A stretch of 64,000 bases of DNA from Epinephelus fuscoguttatus (GCF_011397635.1 NC_064759.1:22158428-22222427); one strand, 5' to 3'. Counted from the first letter of the stretch, positions 1-12,607 are shown. Made by a program: numbers and translations. The notes: generated by a model from the sequence alone, not told the origin.

Positions 1-361
1 CATGTCGCAATCACAGACCTCTCAGTCTTAACTTTTGTCCTTGTCCCGCCATGTTTCCCCCTTACACCACCATGCGCGATTAAACTATAATGGCAACCGT
101 TGCATATCATGCTGACGTTAAAGGACGCCTCTTTCATGGGTTTTTGATTTTACAAGTCACTGCATAAGCGCCGGATTTTGATGACTTCGGAGTGAGACCG
201 GGCTCTCCATGGAGATGGCCATGTTGCACTGCCATGTTTCTATGTTAGCCCAGAATATAGAAACCACTGGCTCTAGATGGCACCATTCATGTTTTCATAT
301 CTGCCACCATAGTTAGAAGCCCATCAGTGTTGAGCACGGTTGGAAACCACAGATTCTTTAA

Positions 362-476
362 TGTGAAACAACTTTATTCAGTGTTTTTAGCGCTTTAAAT
401 CACCAGGCCCATTTGTTTTAGAGAGGAAGAGACCTCTGCGGATAATTCAGCTACTGGTAAAAAACCTCCTGAATGT
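362..476 (+). repeat. Dispersed repeat, first of two local copies
   Basis: A segment beginning with a TGTGAAAC..ACTTTATTCAGTG motif and containing GAGGAAGAGAC recurs in diverged form at 1111-1222. Both copies are in the same orientation. The family is not identified. Confidence 0.5.
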
Positions 477-1110
477 CTGGATCTTAAGTTATCAAACAAA
501 AAGGGTGAGCACACATTAGCACGTGCTGGGCCAGCGGCCTATCTCTGATGATCCAAACTGAAAAAACAGTATAGTTGTGCTGCGGCTGGCTTGCAGAACA
601 TCTGATGATGGGGTGCACACTTAAACACACTGGATCCAGGGAGCTGTTTCAACATTTTATTGCAGACAGGGTAGCTGACGTTGTTGTCGGATTATTTTCT
701 TTATAACAAAGAATATTTAAAAGGAAATGCTACCGCTCTGAATAATGTTACACAATAGTAAAAATGCAATTAATATTAACAAACTGGGTATCATTTAACT
801 TACGTCATTAATGCATCTGCTAAGGTATCACTCTTTTTTCTTCTTTTAACAACAGTTTAAACTTAGGAATCTTAGAACAATAACACAAAACAATCTGTTA
901 ACTTTAAATAATACATACAGGATTAACAAAGAAAACATTATAAAACTGAAAAGTCCATATGCACTCACATGAGTCATCTCTCTGTTCTACCTGGCATGTT
1001 TAGAGGGGAAAAGAGAGTCACAGGCCTGAGGGGTGGAGTTTTATAGTTTTAGTTTTTATAATCTTGGGGGAATTTAACACAAGCAGTGTAGGAGAAACAC
1101 TGATCTGTTA

Positions 1111-1222
1111 TGTGAAACTACTTTATTCAGTGTTTTTATCGGTTTTGATGCCATGGTGCGTTTGTTTTGAAGGAAGAGACTTCTACAGATAATTCAGTTC
1201 CCAGTAAAAACATCCTGATCAG
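1111..1222 (+). repeat. Dispersed repeat, second local copy
   Basis: Diverged partner of the segment at 362-476, with small length differences. It has the same order of motifs (ACTTTATTCAGTG, GGAAGAGAC, GATAATTCAG). Confidence 0.5.
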
Positions 1223-3500
1223 TGAAAACCGAAGGAATTCTAACTGGAAGAAGTTTTAGCTGGTTGCAACCTGCAATTTTCACCACTAAATGCCTCTAAA
1301 TCCCCTGAAATCATAAGAACATGTCAGTGTTTGTGCCCATGTGTGTTTTTACAGGAATCATTAAATGTCAGATTGAAATATTTTCCAAGAAACCTAAAAT
1401 GACAAAGATTCGTATTCTGATCATATCTTTATAAACTTCATCAGCCCACAAATTACATGTGTATCCACTGTCCACTTAGATTTACACTTACATGTTACAC
1501 TCTCTTTAACAAAGTGAAAGCCTTCACAGCTTTTGTAGCCAACAGATTTGGCACAGGTAGCCCACAAACAGGAACATGAATGGCAGACAAGCCCATTTTA
1601 CAGCCATTCCGATTATATTTTGCGAGCCAGCTCCTGATAAAATGAATACAAACAAGCTCATTGGGAAATATAATTTGGTACAACTGATTATCTCACCTCC
1701 ACACTGTGGCCTTGAAAAGCTGCAAATGACAACCAGATTGATGATTCAGTTAACAGAGAGATACATGCTCACAATATTAAATAGGCTCAGTTGGTATCCA
1801 CTCACAATGTGCCCGCTGGAGGTATTTTAAAGCGCATTATGAAATGCTCTGTGTAATGCCACTACAGTATTGCACCTGTTTATGCTCTGGGCTGCTGAGT
1901 TTCAGTTGGTGTGGAAATTTACAGAGAAGCTACTGGACCTTTAAAGTATGTGAATAGTGGCATAAAAACTGTTTGCAACAATATTCCATCATGTCCATGA
2001 GCCAAGATTCAAGCTATGACTGATGAGGACGATTCTGTGCTTCAGCCCCCAGATGGGAAACAGTGACATGGGCTGTTTCCAACTTCCTGTTGGAAGTAAT
2101 CTGTTGAAACCGTGTTGGTAATATTTCCACCCTTCCCTTGCTAAATCTTGTGTTGATTGTTTTTACTCAGGACGGGCAGATGCAAATGTTTACCTTTTTT
2201 CCAACTTTGACCAATCGAAAATGAAATCAGCTTCACTACAGGGACCAGACTCATTCATAAATGTAACTGGGTCATGTCAAGCTCGTTTTCTCATTCCACA
2301 TCCCTCCCCTTTACTCCAGCCCAAATTAGAGCAGTGCGTTAAATGTTAAGTTATTCATCAAATGTAATTTGGGGGGCATACATTATCCTTTTGCCACAGT
2401 CTTTAGATTCAGTTCATGTGTATGGCATAGATCTACATGCTTGAAAATGTGCAAGTGTGCATGTGTTTGCACATTCCCCATCTACAGCAGTCGAATTTTC
2501 TCTATGTACATATGTTGCACACAAGGTAGATTAGCATGCTAGAGTGTGTGCACATGTGTAGGTCAAAAGCTTGTCTCTGTAAAGGTCAGTCTATCACTTA
2601 CTGGGCCTATTATACAGTTATTAGTTCTGTGTTTTTCTGTGAAACTGTAACTGCATGCAACCAAATCACCAGAATAAATGTTGGCATTGTACTGTATTGT
2701 TTCTGTAAACTACGGTTATGTAACACTTGTACGTTATCATGTAACAGATATGTTGAAACATTATGTTTCACAGATTTATGGCAGTCCAATCAGATTTGGC
2801 TGTTTAATACAATTATTTGAATATTTGTTCCTTTTTTCCGAAGGGAGTTTAAAAAGTCTGAACAGGGTTAAGGGGGACGTTCAGGGTGACAGTGACGTTC
2901 ACGTAAATATAATATAGGCAACTAGTAAAGTAAGCTGGGTCGAAATTGTGCAACACTAGATATCAAGCAAAAGCGTATTGTATTAAGTTGCTGTTAGCTA
3001 AAATTCACCACTTCTAAGCCAACGTGTTCTCATCCGAACTCGTAGAATATCACTGCTTTGTCTGTGGACCTTCATGTCTACATATGATACACTAGGTTTC
3101 CTCTTATGTCTGCTGTTGTTTCTGGGCACAGTATCAGTTTACACTTGTTACATTCATTGCATCTTTTCAAAATACACTTAAGTTTTCACAGAAAATGTAC
3201 AGTTTCTGCACCTTGGATGCAAACACTCAGTTTCCGAATAAATTTGGAAAAGCACCTACAAATTATTTTTGTTTATTTCCTTGTCCAACAAAAGCACGTA
3301 GTTAGGCGTAGAAAAAAAATGTATGCTTTGGCTCAACATTCACACGGGAAGCAAACAGCAGGCTCCCGAGCGAAAGTCCAGGGTTTGTTGGACCCATCCA
3401 CCTCCCCTCCCATCCACCATAGAGTGATTTTCCAGCTCCTTACATTACGTTGTTAAAAGCAGCGTTACAAACTGTACTGTACTTTTTTCTGTACGACATC

Positions 3501-3718
3501 TATTGCACGTCTGTCTGTCCTGGAAGAGGGATCCCTCCTCAGTTGCTCTTCCTGAGGTTTCTACTGTTTTTTTTTCCCTGTTAAAGGGTTTTTTTGGGGG
3601 AGTTTTTCCTTATCCACTGTGAGGGTCCAAAGGACAGAGGGATGTCGTATGCTGTAAAGCCCTGTGAGGCAAATTGTGATTTGTGATATTGGGCTTTATA
3701 AATAAAATTGATTGATTG
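3501..3718 (+). mobile_element. 3' tail of a fish non-LTR retrotransposon (LINE)
   Basis: The segment runs from CTGTCCTGGAAGAGGGATCC through GGGCTTTATAAATAAAATTG to a short ATTG-repeat tail. This is the familiar 3' untranslated tail of a LINE family common in teleost genomes. The short tandem repeat at its end fits target-primed integration. No coding part is attached, so this is a 5'-truncated copy. Confidence 0.6.
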
Positions 3719-4296
3719 TAGAATCGACAAACTGCCGTCAACCGGTGTGTTTCAGAACACTGCAAAACATGCCTTTGTGCATTGGTATCTTAAGCAGAAG
3801 TCCACCAGCATAGTGTTTAATTGACGACTTTGGTTGGTGACCACTGCATCAACAACTGCTACCACCTGGTGTGTATTATACCACCACAGATCATTGACAA
3901 AGTGGTGGTATTTGATGAGTTAGGAATGAGAGCTTGACCAGGCAAAGCCTCTCTTCCTCCGGGCAGCTGCCTCCATCTCACTACCAAAGAGCAGCATGAA
4001 AGTGAGGAGGGCTCACTCTACAGCTAAATCTGGGGACTAAGACATCCCTAGAAGTCCAGTGACTGGCAAAAAAAGAACACAACTGCTCGTTTTGAAGAAT
4101 CTCAGGGTCTCCGACTGATGATATCAGTCTTTGACTTTCAGGGGCCATCCTAGAACTGTTGGATATGATACGTATGAAACACACTAATGTATCTGTGGTT
4201 TTCAGAAACATACAATGCCACCATTATCTTCTGCTACTATCTTATCTACTGCTATGTGAATCTGCAAATGTCTTAACTTATCTTTCTCTCTCACAG

Positions 4297-4554
4297 TCCA
4301 AGCTGGGATACCTGACACTGTTCTTCTGTACCTTTCACACCTACCTGTACGGCTGGGACAAGTTCCTTCGTCCCTCTTACTACAAATGGTACACACCACC
4401 GGCCTATTTGCTTTCTCTGGTGGTGCCCTCCGTGTTGCTGGTGCTCAAGCTGCTCCTGCTTCTGCCCTGTGTGGACCGCACTCTCACTCGCATTCGACAG
4501 GGTTGGGAGAGGACTCATTCGGAGGACAGCAGTAAGAATGCACTGCTAACATAG
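4297..4554 (+). CDS. steap4: STEAP4-type metalloreductase, last coding exon
   Basis: This 258-nt exon follows a good polypyrimidine tract and acceptor (TCTCTCTCACAG) and encodes 85 residues plus stop. The peptide opens with [20 protein letters not shown], contains [13 protein letters not shown] and a hydrophobic membrane segment, and ends near [16 protein letters not shown]. That ending is the C-terminal signature of STEAP4 (six-transmembrane epithelial antigen of prostate), a membrane NADPH-dependent ferric and cupric reductase; [14 protein letters not shown] favours STEAP4 over STEAP1-3. It covers the last transmembrane helices and the cytosolic tail. Earlier exons (NADPH-binding domain and haem-binding helices) are not visible in the 4.3 kb upstream. 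They may lie outside the window, or this may be an orphan exon. Codon use looks constrained, so I take it as functional. Confidence 0.82.
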   Translation, partial: SKLGYLTLFFCTFHTYLYGWDKFLRPSYYKWYTPPAYLLSLVVPSVLLVLKLLLLLPCVDRTLTRIRQGWERTHSEDSSKNALLT

Positions 4555-5150
4555 AAACAACCGCAATGACAGAAACAAAAACAATGGGAAGGAAAAAAAA
4601 TGCAGATGCAAAGACACCATGGTGACTTGCCCTCCAGGAGCTCTATCATTAGGTAACCCCGGCTCATTGTGTTAAATGACATGGATCCAAGACTGTACAA
4701 TTGCACTTATTGTTCTGCCTTCGACAAAGTCAACAGAGACAAATGATTTAAACTCCTTTCAGTCTCTCTTTGTGTAATCATCTTGGAATTGCTCCCTTTA
4801 TATAATACAATGGCACTGTGTAGGCTTTCATCAGTTATACAAATACCTTAGAGAATCATAGACACATGCATAAAAGCAGCCGTAGAACTTTTTAACTCCA
4901 GTGTTTCATAATTTTGCTATGTACTTTCAGTATTGTTACAGACTCTTAACTCCAAGGCGGGCGACTTTGTTGTACTTCTATTAAAATCAGCAGCAACAGT
5001 TTGACTTTGGTTTTTATGGCTCCAAGTTTCTCATCAACTTACAGTATATGGCGGCTTATATTTACTGGATTTATCTTGGATCATGCAAATTTTTGCATGT
5101 TTTGTTCTTCCTTATTCTTTTTCAATAAACTTAAATGTGACTGAACAGTA
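4555..5150 (+). other. STEAP4 3' UTR with poly(A) signal
   Basis: About 600 nt of non-coding sequence follow the STEAP4 stop. An AATAAA at 5124-5129, followed by a T/G-rich stretch, is the likely polyadenylation signal. Confidence 0.6.
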
Positions 5151-5164
5151 TTGTCTTGTATCTC

Positions 5165-5510
5165 TTTCTCCCACCCATATACATCTCATGCTTCTGAAAG
5201 CTCAATCACACTCAAAGAGTTTTCCCCTGCTGACTTGACTGTGCTCTGTCTAGTCGTCTCGGTCTGATCCCTCTCCAGGGTTCATCCCTCCGGCTGATCT
5301 GATGCTGTTCTCCAGGAAACATTCGTTCTGAGCTGCAGGCTTCTCCCCAGTCACTACTGGATCTCATCACATCAGTGGAGAGAGGAGTGTGCAGACTCCT
5401 CCATCACTGAAGTCCTCTGCAGAGAGGATATAATATTTGGATGTGACAGAACAGATAGGCCCTTGATGTTGTGCCGCAGCAAGTCATTTTAGTTGATCGT
5501 AGTGGGAGTG
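5165..5510. repeat. Flanking duplicated block, left copy
   Basis: About 350 nt starting just after the STEAP4 poly(A) region recur, by eye at roughly 90% identity and in the same orientation, at 57545-57895 beyond the pentraxin array. The shared part includes CTAGTCGTCTCGGTCTGATC and GAGGATATAATATTTGGATG. No convincing reading frame is conserved. It could be a promoter or 5' exon of a duplicated neighbouring gene, or a plain segmental duplication. Confidence 0.7.
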
Positions 5511-5781
5511 AAGAAAGCATAGAACTGAAAACTGGTAGTTATAGTGACACACGATCAAGCATCCATCCACGCACACATGCAGTATGATGTCACATGGCAC
5601 AGGGCACCCACACACACACACCTGTTGTGTAGGAAGATGAACACAAGTCAAACAAAAATATTCATCACATGGTTTTAATCAACTTAAAACAAACAAACGT
5701 AATATTCTAATGAATGGTTAGACTGCATTTTTTAAATCATGTTTAACAGATATTTCTCTCCATCCGGCAATAACAAGAGGG
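5511..5781. other. Spacer with a short CA run
   Basis: AT-rich spacer with a short CACACA run near 5610. Nothing else was recognised. Confidence 0.4.
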
Positions 5782-6140
5782 TTTGTCCGTGAGGGTGCGA
5801 AGCAATTTAAGGCCTGTACAGTAACATCAGACAACAGCCAACTCAGAGGGGCACAACAATGGAGGTTACTGGCAGATCTAAATCAGTGTCTATGCTTCCC
5901 ATCTGAGATTGCCTCTACTAACTTCAGACCAGACCTCGTGCTTTGGTCCTTCTCACTGCACCTTGTCTACATCATTGAGCTCACTGTGCCCTGGGAGGAT
6001 GCTGTGGAGGAGGCCTACAAGTGAAAGAGCCTTAAATACACCAAGCTGGCAGCTGACGCTGAGCAAGGTGACTGGAAAGCAAAGGTTTGCACAGTTGAAG
6101 TGGGTTGTAGAGGCTTCGTAGGCAAGTCAACTACCAGAAA
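5782..6140 (+). mobile_element. Degraded LINE relic, endonuclease-like C-terminal part
   Basis: The plus-strand frame reads FVREGAKQF at the start, then WRLLADLNQCL, RPDLVLWS, IIELTVPWEDAVEEAY and EVGCRGFVGKSTTR. This run of motifs is common in teleost retrotransposon proteins. The RPDLVLW..ELTVPWE part resembles a PD-(D/E)xK nuclease core of the kind found in R2/R4-type LINEs. It carries an in-frame stop and no reverse transcriptase, so it is a dead fragment. The family assignment is from memory of motifs only. Confidence 0.5.
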
Positions 6141-7079
6141 TGGGAATTCGAGGCCAAGCCCAGCATCAGGCCATCAAAGCCCTCTCTGGCGCAGCTGAAC
6201 GGTCAAGCTAGTGGCTATGGATTAAGAGGAAAGATGCCACTTGGGCCCTGAAATATCACTAACACTACTAAAACCCCCACAGTCCACCCCCAACATGGCT
6301 CCAACTCCAACACACAATCGCAAATGTGTGCAACAACAACAACAACAACAACTGACCACCTCAATTAAAGTTAGATATGTTTTCCTCCTATTAGTTTCTT
6401 CTCTCTTCCATTATCGAAATGAGGAAGCAGGGGGAGGTAGAGTGTATGGCCCAGTCTGGCGGGAGAAAGTTCAGTCTGCACAGGCATCTCTCCTTCGCTC
6501 TGCCTTCCCTATGCTCCTTATGTTTCTATCTACCTTTGCTCTTTCCTACTTTTCTATCCATCTAACCTTTACCCTTTGGCTCCCACTCGAACCCCCAGAC
6601 AACACTATTACTCCCACTCATAGTCTCAAGTATGTGTAACATCTCGTCCTACACTGAACTTCCTACTTACCGGTACTTAAATGTCTTGATAGAGAACCAG
6701 CTGTTATCAACTCTATATGCATAGTATTTTAGTGACACGAGTAACCCAAGAAAAACTGCACCTGTGGTACAGCTACCTGCACCTCCTTCTGCCCAAGCAC
6801 TTCCCAAAGATACAACAACAAGCCTCAACTAAGAGACAACTATCTGCACAAACACACAATGGGTGCTAAGTAGGGCGACCCTCACAGTGGGGCCCATCTG
6901 GAGATTGCTGGGGATGTGAGCAGCCTGGGCACACTTGCCAGAACTATAATCTGTGGCTAGACCCCAACTAGACAGAAAAGGCTCAACATAGAGAGGCAGG
7001 ACCAGAGAATCCGTGGGAGGGTCAGTTGCCAGTAATAATCTCTGGGGCTGATAAAGAAACTGTTTTGCAGGTTCAAATA
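6141..7079. other. Unclassified spacer
   Basis: A short CAA-repeat run lies near 6330-6350. The plus-strand frame at 6241-6639 is Ser/Pro/Leu-rich with no recognisable domain, and I do not call it a gene. Confidence 0.35.
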
Positions 7080-8640
7080 GAAGGTGAGTCACCTCCAAAT
7101 TTCTGAAAAATACAGGAAAAAAAATAATTTTCTCTTGGATAACATAAATAATTCTAATGACAGCTCCAGTCCGACTGTCACTGAGGGTGGTACTTTAATG
7201 ATGCCAGTGCTGGTGTCCAATCAAGCACCTATTAATTTGTTAGGGCAAGATGCACTGTGTGAATTAAGATTCAAAATTTAGTATTCATCACAAGGAGTGT
7301 ATGTTGATAGCTCTGTAATAGGTTTGAGAATCCAGTGCCGTTAGACCAGATGTGCCATAACATAACCATGAATATAGCTACTCTTCATTTGTGAAGTGTA
7401 CAGACATGTGCAGTAGCATACAGTTATTGGATGTGTGGAAATGATGTTTTGTTAAATACTCCTGGACTTTGTATCCTGATACAAATGAAAGCAGCCATAC
7501 AGGTAGGCCTAGTGTACAAAGGGGTAGGAGATGTATATTTGGATTTAATGAGGTCCCAAACAGCGTCCACAGGTCTAAAGGACAGTGTGCACCAGACTCG
7601 TGTATATTTAGATGATATAAGAGTACCTCTAGGAATTTCTAAGGAAATTAAAGCAAATAATGAAATAAGAGCTGGAATAGAGTCAATATTTCTTTGGGTC
7701 ACACCAAATAAAAATGTTGCTTTGATTAACTATATCTATTATAACCAACAGCGATTCATTAATTTTACTAATGAAGCCCTCGGGACACTAGGAGAACAGC
7801 TCTAAGAAACATGTGGGATGGCCTGGGAGAACAGACAAGCCTTAGATTGGATATTAGCTGATAGGTGGAGTGTGTCAAATGTTTGGAGAACAATGCTGCA
7901 CTTATATACTCAATAACACTTCACATGACGGAACATTTTCTTCAGCCATGTCTAAACTTAAAGAGCTCATTCATTCATTTTCCGTAGCTGCTTATGCTGT
8001 TAGGGGTCCCAGCTGACATTGGGCAAGAGGCGGGGTACACCCAGGACAGGCCACCAGACTATTGCAGGGCTGACACATAGAGACAGACAACTATTCACGC
8101 TCACATTCACACCTAAGGCCAATTTAGAGTCACCAATTGACCCAAGAAAGCCCACACTGACATGGGAGAACATGCAAACTCTGCAATGAAGGGCTCCTCC
8201 ATCCCAAGGTATGAATCCCCCACCCTGGGTTTGAACCCTCTTGCTGTGAGGTGACAGTGCTAACCACTGTACCACTGTGCCGCCATTAAGGAAATGAAAC
8301 AAGAAGTAGGAGATGATGCAGGCAAAACTGGAGCGTTATAGGATTGGTTGGAATTGAAACCTGGATTGTGGGGAGCAAGTTTGGCAAAGATAGAAATAAT
8401 CACATTAATAGTTCTAGTTATATGTCTTTTGCTGGGTTGTTGCATCATACCCATTCTGAGAAATGTTCTCATGAGGAGTTTTGCAACACAGATGAATGTA
8501 GTGGCAACTACTAAAGGGACTATGTTTCAATTGGCTGAGATGGTAACTGGACAGCTGGATTTGTTCCCTATTCCAGATTATATAATGGACAACAGTTCAG
8601 TCACTGCTCTCATTGCGTCGTTTTCATAGTAAAAGCTGTA
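7080..8640 (+). mobile_element. Endogenous-retrovirus-like fossil (protease and envelope parts)
   Basis: Fragments in plus-strand frames resemble retrovirus proteins: a protease-end motif (PVLVSNQAPINLLGQDAL) near 7200, then envelope-like sequence from about 7430. The latter includes a transmembrane-subunit part with a hydrophobic anchor (about 8395-8450) followed by a basic cytoplasmic start. The polymerase region between protease and envelope is absent, and no flanking LTRs were identified. The copy is clearly broken in several places and has been split by a SINE (7968-8284). It looks old. The family is probably a fish gammaretrovirus- or epsilonretrovirus-like lineage, which is uncertain. 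Confidence 0.5.
7968..8284 (-). mobile_element. tRNA-derived SINE, minus strand, inside the retroviral fossil
   Basis: Read on the minus strand, it starts GGCGGCACAGTGG, has a tRNA-like head and ends in a tail related to the SINE at 43020-43343. That tail includes the CTATGTGTCAGCCCTG and CCCAGCTGACATTGGG regions (the latter as read on the plus strand). It interrupts envelope-like sequence, so it inserted after the retroviral element. Confidence 0.75.
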
Positions 8641-9747
8641 AAAAGTCACTGTACTCTACCTGCTCAGCAGCAAACAGCAGACACAGTTGGAAACTAGCTG
8701 GTGAAAACAGTGGAGCATTTAGCAGCTAAAGAGACAGATTTTTCTCTCAGCAGTTGGTGGAGACCAAAACAGAGCTACAAGAGAGAGAATACTGGACTGA
8801 CGTTCATCCAGAGGACTCCTAAAGAATCATCATGCTCATCTCTAACTGCTGGTTGTGGAAATAAACAACTGTTTGACAACAACTTGGTTTGGATTGTAAC
8901 TTGGATTGTGGGGAGCAATTTTGGCAAAGATAGAAATAACCACATTAATAGTTGGGGGTTGTGCATGGACAGCACATTAGACTGCTCATGAACTCTTTAC
9001 CTTTTGAAACTACATGTAATATAATGTAATATGATAATGGATTATATTCTGTACGATATTTTATTGTGAGTTTTTGGCGTCATCATTTGATCAGTTAACG
9101 CAGATGTACTTGCATTCCTTATGGCTGATACTTTGAAGTTTCCACTGTTTTTGATATGCGGTTGTGGTGTTTTATGTATTCAACTAATTATCATATGTTA
9201 AGTTACCAAAGGATTGTATTTCTGACTTACGCTCACATTCATATGCACAATTAGATTTCATGTTTTGAATTACACATAACTGCACCATGCAGGCAAGCGC
9301 AAACTTTGAAGGTGTTTTGCTGTGCTTACATTTATAACTTTGTTTTTAATAACCCATGTTAACTATATAATCAGTTACAATCAATGCAAGCTAAGAACGT
9401 GGTCACCCATAGATAGAATTACAATGACAAATTTAGTGTAGGATATTAAGGGAGCCGTAGAGAAATTTCCCAACAGACAGCAAAAGCTAAATCAATGCTA
9501 AACCGGTGCTATACTTACGCTAAACCGATGCTAAACAAATGCTACATACATGCTAAACATATTCAAACAAATGTTAAGTGAAGAGGCTGAAAGTCTGTTG
9601 GGTTTTTGCCTTCACATGCATTGGCTGATGGTTTAACTGTTAAAATGATTAAATGCTTGATTGACTGATGGGGTCGGATAACCACCAGAGGGGGGGATAT
9701 ATAGTGTAAATGACCTGGGATAAACTGTTGTTGTGTGGGGTCCATGT
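8641..9747. repeat. Dispersed-repeat spacer with a local duplication
   Basis: Around 8890-8955 the sequence repeats about 50 nt of 8358-8412 (TTGGATTGTGGGGAGCAA..TTTGGCAAAGATAGAAATAA). The stretch containing GAGCATTTAGCAGCTAAAGA is a motif seen repeatedly in fish genomes. Near 9490-9560 a short ATGCTAAAC-like motif recurs about six times. No gene was recognised. Confidence 0.45.
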
Positions 9748-10097
9748 CATTGGTCCGACAGCCCATTGGTCTGACATCCCATTAGTCCAACTGTCCACGG
9801 TGCAGAACGGCTCCCGGCGGGCGTATTTCTACCTTGACGGTGTGCCGCGACCGGCTCTGGGTCAGCTGGGAAAGACTTGAGGCGGAGCAAGCTCACGGCT
9901 TATGTGTTTGTCACTTTCTTTTTCATTTTAACCCACACCATGATCTTTTCCTAACCCTAACCAAGTGGTTTTTGGGCCTAAATCTAACCAGACCTTAACC
10001 ACAGGGCATCATGATGATTTCGGAATGGACTTCGGAACAATAGGTTTAATATGGTCAGAACAATGGGATGTCGAACCAATGGGCTGTCGGACCAATG
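9748..10097. mobile_element. Foldback/MITE-like element with 23-bp perfect terminal inverted repeat
   Basis: The 23 nt at 9748-9770 are exactly the reverse complement of 10075-10097 (core CCGACAGCCCATTGG). Similarity continues inward for roughly another 20 nt with mismatches. The interior is non-coding. Such termini fit a non-autonomous DNA element. No target-site duplication was firmly identified, so the superfamily is open. Confidence 0.65.
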
Positions 10098-10817
10098 GGC
10101 AGTTCCCGTTGTGTGAATATATAGTGTGCGTGACCTGACATAAACTCTTATTGTCTTGACATGACTTCAGCAAAAATGGTCTTCGTGACTTCAATGAAAT
10201 GATGTGGCAAGATGCCAACCAAATTTGTTTATGTAAGGAGAAGCAATTGTTCTCTGAGCTGGTTGTCTGAGTGGCAGGAAATAACACTTGGAATACTAAG
10301 TGTAGTACTGGGAAGTACCTACAGTACCTACTATGTTTGTTTGTCACACACTATAAATTGTCATGATGTACCAACTCTTTGGCTTTCTCGCAAGTAAACC
10401 CTCAAATGTCCAATCTTGTGTTTTGAGTCTCTTTATTCTACAACACAACAAGCTACAAGTCATTTTCAATGGAAGTCAGTGACATGAAGCTACAAACTGA
10501 TGCCCAACACTTGTTGCTACAGACGGGGGTGACATTTACTTCAATTCAATTAAAAAGAACTCAATTTATCCTGAAGGAAATTCTTGTGCCAGAGAATGTT
10601 GAAAGTTACAGTAACACAAGAACAACCAGTGGGTTCCTCGGGTCAGGGTCACTGACTGGACCCAGTTTTAAAAACAGTCGAGTATTAATAATCTGGCAAA
10701 ATAGTTAAATATAAAAGGAGCAAAAGCAAAAACATTGCCTTAGAGTAACAATGTGAGAAAGATAGGTACATGAGTTATTTAAAATGAACTGAAATGGTGG
10801 AAAAAAGCAGACTGCAA
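10098..10817. other. Spacer, nothing recognised
   Basis: AT-rich spacer. Short reading frames on both strands show no domain. Confidence 0.35.
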
Positions 10818-11026
10818 GGGCGACACGGTGTCACAGTGGTTAGCATTGTTGCCTCACAGCAAGAGGGTTCTTGGGGTTGAATGGTTGTCTGTCTCTATGT
10901 GTCAGCCCTGCGATAGTCTAGTGACCTGTCCAGGGTGTACCCACCTCTCATCCAACGTCAGCTGGGATAGGCTCCCAGCAGGATAAGTGGTTAAGGAAAA
11001 TTAAGGAATGAATGAAAGCAGACTGA
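10818..11026 (+). mobile_element. tRNA-derived SINE, plus strand, internally deleted
   Basis: It begins GGGCGACACGGTG, continues through AGTGGTTAGCA and CCTCACAGCAAGAGGGTT, then jumps to the tail (TCTATGTGTCAGCCCTGCGA..GGGATAGGCTCC). This is the same family as 43020-43343 with a central deletion of about 130 nt. Confidence 0.75.
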
Positions 11027-12000
11027 TGAATGATTTTGAAAAAAAGTGATTATGCACAACATTGACAAGTGAAATGCTACAAATAAAAGTTGAGCTGGCC
11101 TCAACTTTTCTCAGCGCTTCAATGACGCTGTGAAGCGTCAACCAATCACATGTTTCTGTTACTCCCTGTGGTACAGTATTATTTAGTGAAGATGACGCTA
11201 TGCTAGATTTCAGTGCAGTGGATACAATGGGGCAGCGAAATGTTATGTCAAAATGGGGCTCAGACAGTGATCAAAAACAGATATTTTTTGACTAAATACA
11301 AACTTTAGATTTGGTTCAGTCAAGGGGGCTTTGTAGCAGACACACACAAGCCAATGATGACACAATGAGCACTTGGGAAACACTTCAACAGCAACTCAGA
11401 GATAATGTAGCGGGCCACACTGTCGCTTTGTCACTCGTGGTGTGAACTTAGCACAAGACAATCCTGCAAAGGCAAGTTGTTTGATGCGTTAATTTAGACA
11501 GTCTCCCTATGTTGCAAACTCTACCTTTTACTTTTCGTTCTTTTCCAGTAAATTTAACTTTGAACTGACATAACAGAATAATGGGCTGGTAACAGCCAAA
11601 AGAGGCTTCTTGAGCGAACAGCTACACTTACCACAAGCCTGACAAGAGGATGTTCTGTTGCTTTGGTGATACAGAATCTACAGTACTCAGCTATTTGAGT
11701 TGGAACTGTTCCCTTCAAAAACAGAAAACATCCTCATGTCCAGCTTGAGGGAGTGGACGCTGTCCCCTGCAGCCCCCTTGAAGCCCACATCTGTGACTGT
11801 CACCAATATTTACAGTAGATATACATCACATGATCATGTATCTATTCTAGGTGTGTCTGTAGCTCTGACTTTAAGCCCTTTTTTAGCGACAATACAGCAC
11901 CACAAGCAGACTGAAAAAATACAGAACTTGATCTTTCAACATTAGTGTGAATTCTGCCGAATCAACAAAAATCACTGGATGAAGCTTTTTACGAGATCCT
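11027..12000. other. 5' flank of pentraxin copy 1
   Basis: No gene was recognised. It leads into the copy 1 noncoding exon. Confidence 0.4.
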
Positions 12001-12557
12001 GAGTCAGAAACAGCCCAGTAAACAGACTTTAATGAGGAAGCAGCAAGTGTGTGAAACTCATAATCTTATTCTGGCAGACTACAAGGTAAGATCATGGCAT
12101 GATGTGCACAGGAAAAATAGAGAAATTAAAATTGACTTAATTAAATGCAAACTTTTGTTCTTTGCCACTTGTATCTGCATGATGCATCACAGCAGGCCAA
12201 GGCAAATAAATGACATTGAAAGTGTTAGTAGCAACATATTGAAGTTATTAGATAAACTTACATATTTTCAATGGTGGCATTTTGTCTTTCAGTTAGATGA
12301 CGGTTCTGCTTCTCCTGATGATGCTGACAGCATGTGCTGCAAGTCCTCAAGGTAAAAAAAAATCTTTATCTTACAAGTGGATACCAAAAGGACTGTAGAG
12401 CATTTGTAAAATACGAATAGCAAACTGTATACACTTAAAACTGACATAAACATGGACTGTTTTTGCCATACCTTGAACAAAAATGAGTTCTCTTGTTTAA
12501 GGTTTAAGTCCAGCTTGTTAGCTGGAGAAGTGTAATGTCTGAGTGTGAGGGATAAAT

Positions 12558-12607
<50 letters not shown>

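Larger units (their letters stand above)
1..3500. other. Non-coding stretch upstream of the STEAP4 exon
   Basis: I see no recognisable exon here. The DNA is AT-rich with scattered dispersed-repeat fragments. If the STEAP4 gene is whole, this is intron or sequence upstream of its last exon. I looked for the preceding STEAP exons (the ferric-reductase membrane part) and did not find them. Confidence 0.5.

Noticed and set aside
4159-4296. Upstream extension of the STEAP4 reading frame as coding
   Set aside because: The frame is open by chance; a strong acceptor at 4296 and family alignment place the exon start at 4297.
9485-9570. ATGCTAAAC repeats as an origin or binding-site array
   Set aside because: Few, irregular units with varied spacing; ordinary low-complexity sequence is the simpler reading.
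9948-9965. CCTAACCCTAACC as an interstitial telomere repeat
   Set aside because: Only about two units inside a foldback element; too short to mean anything.
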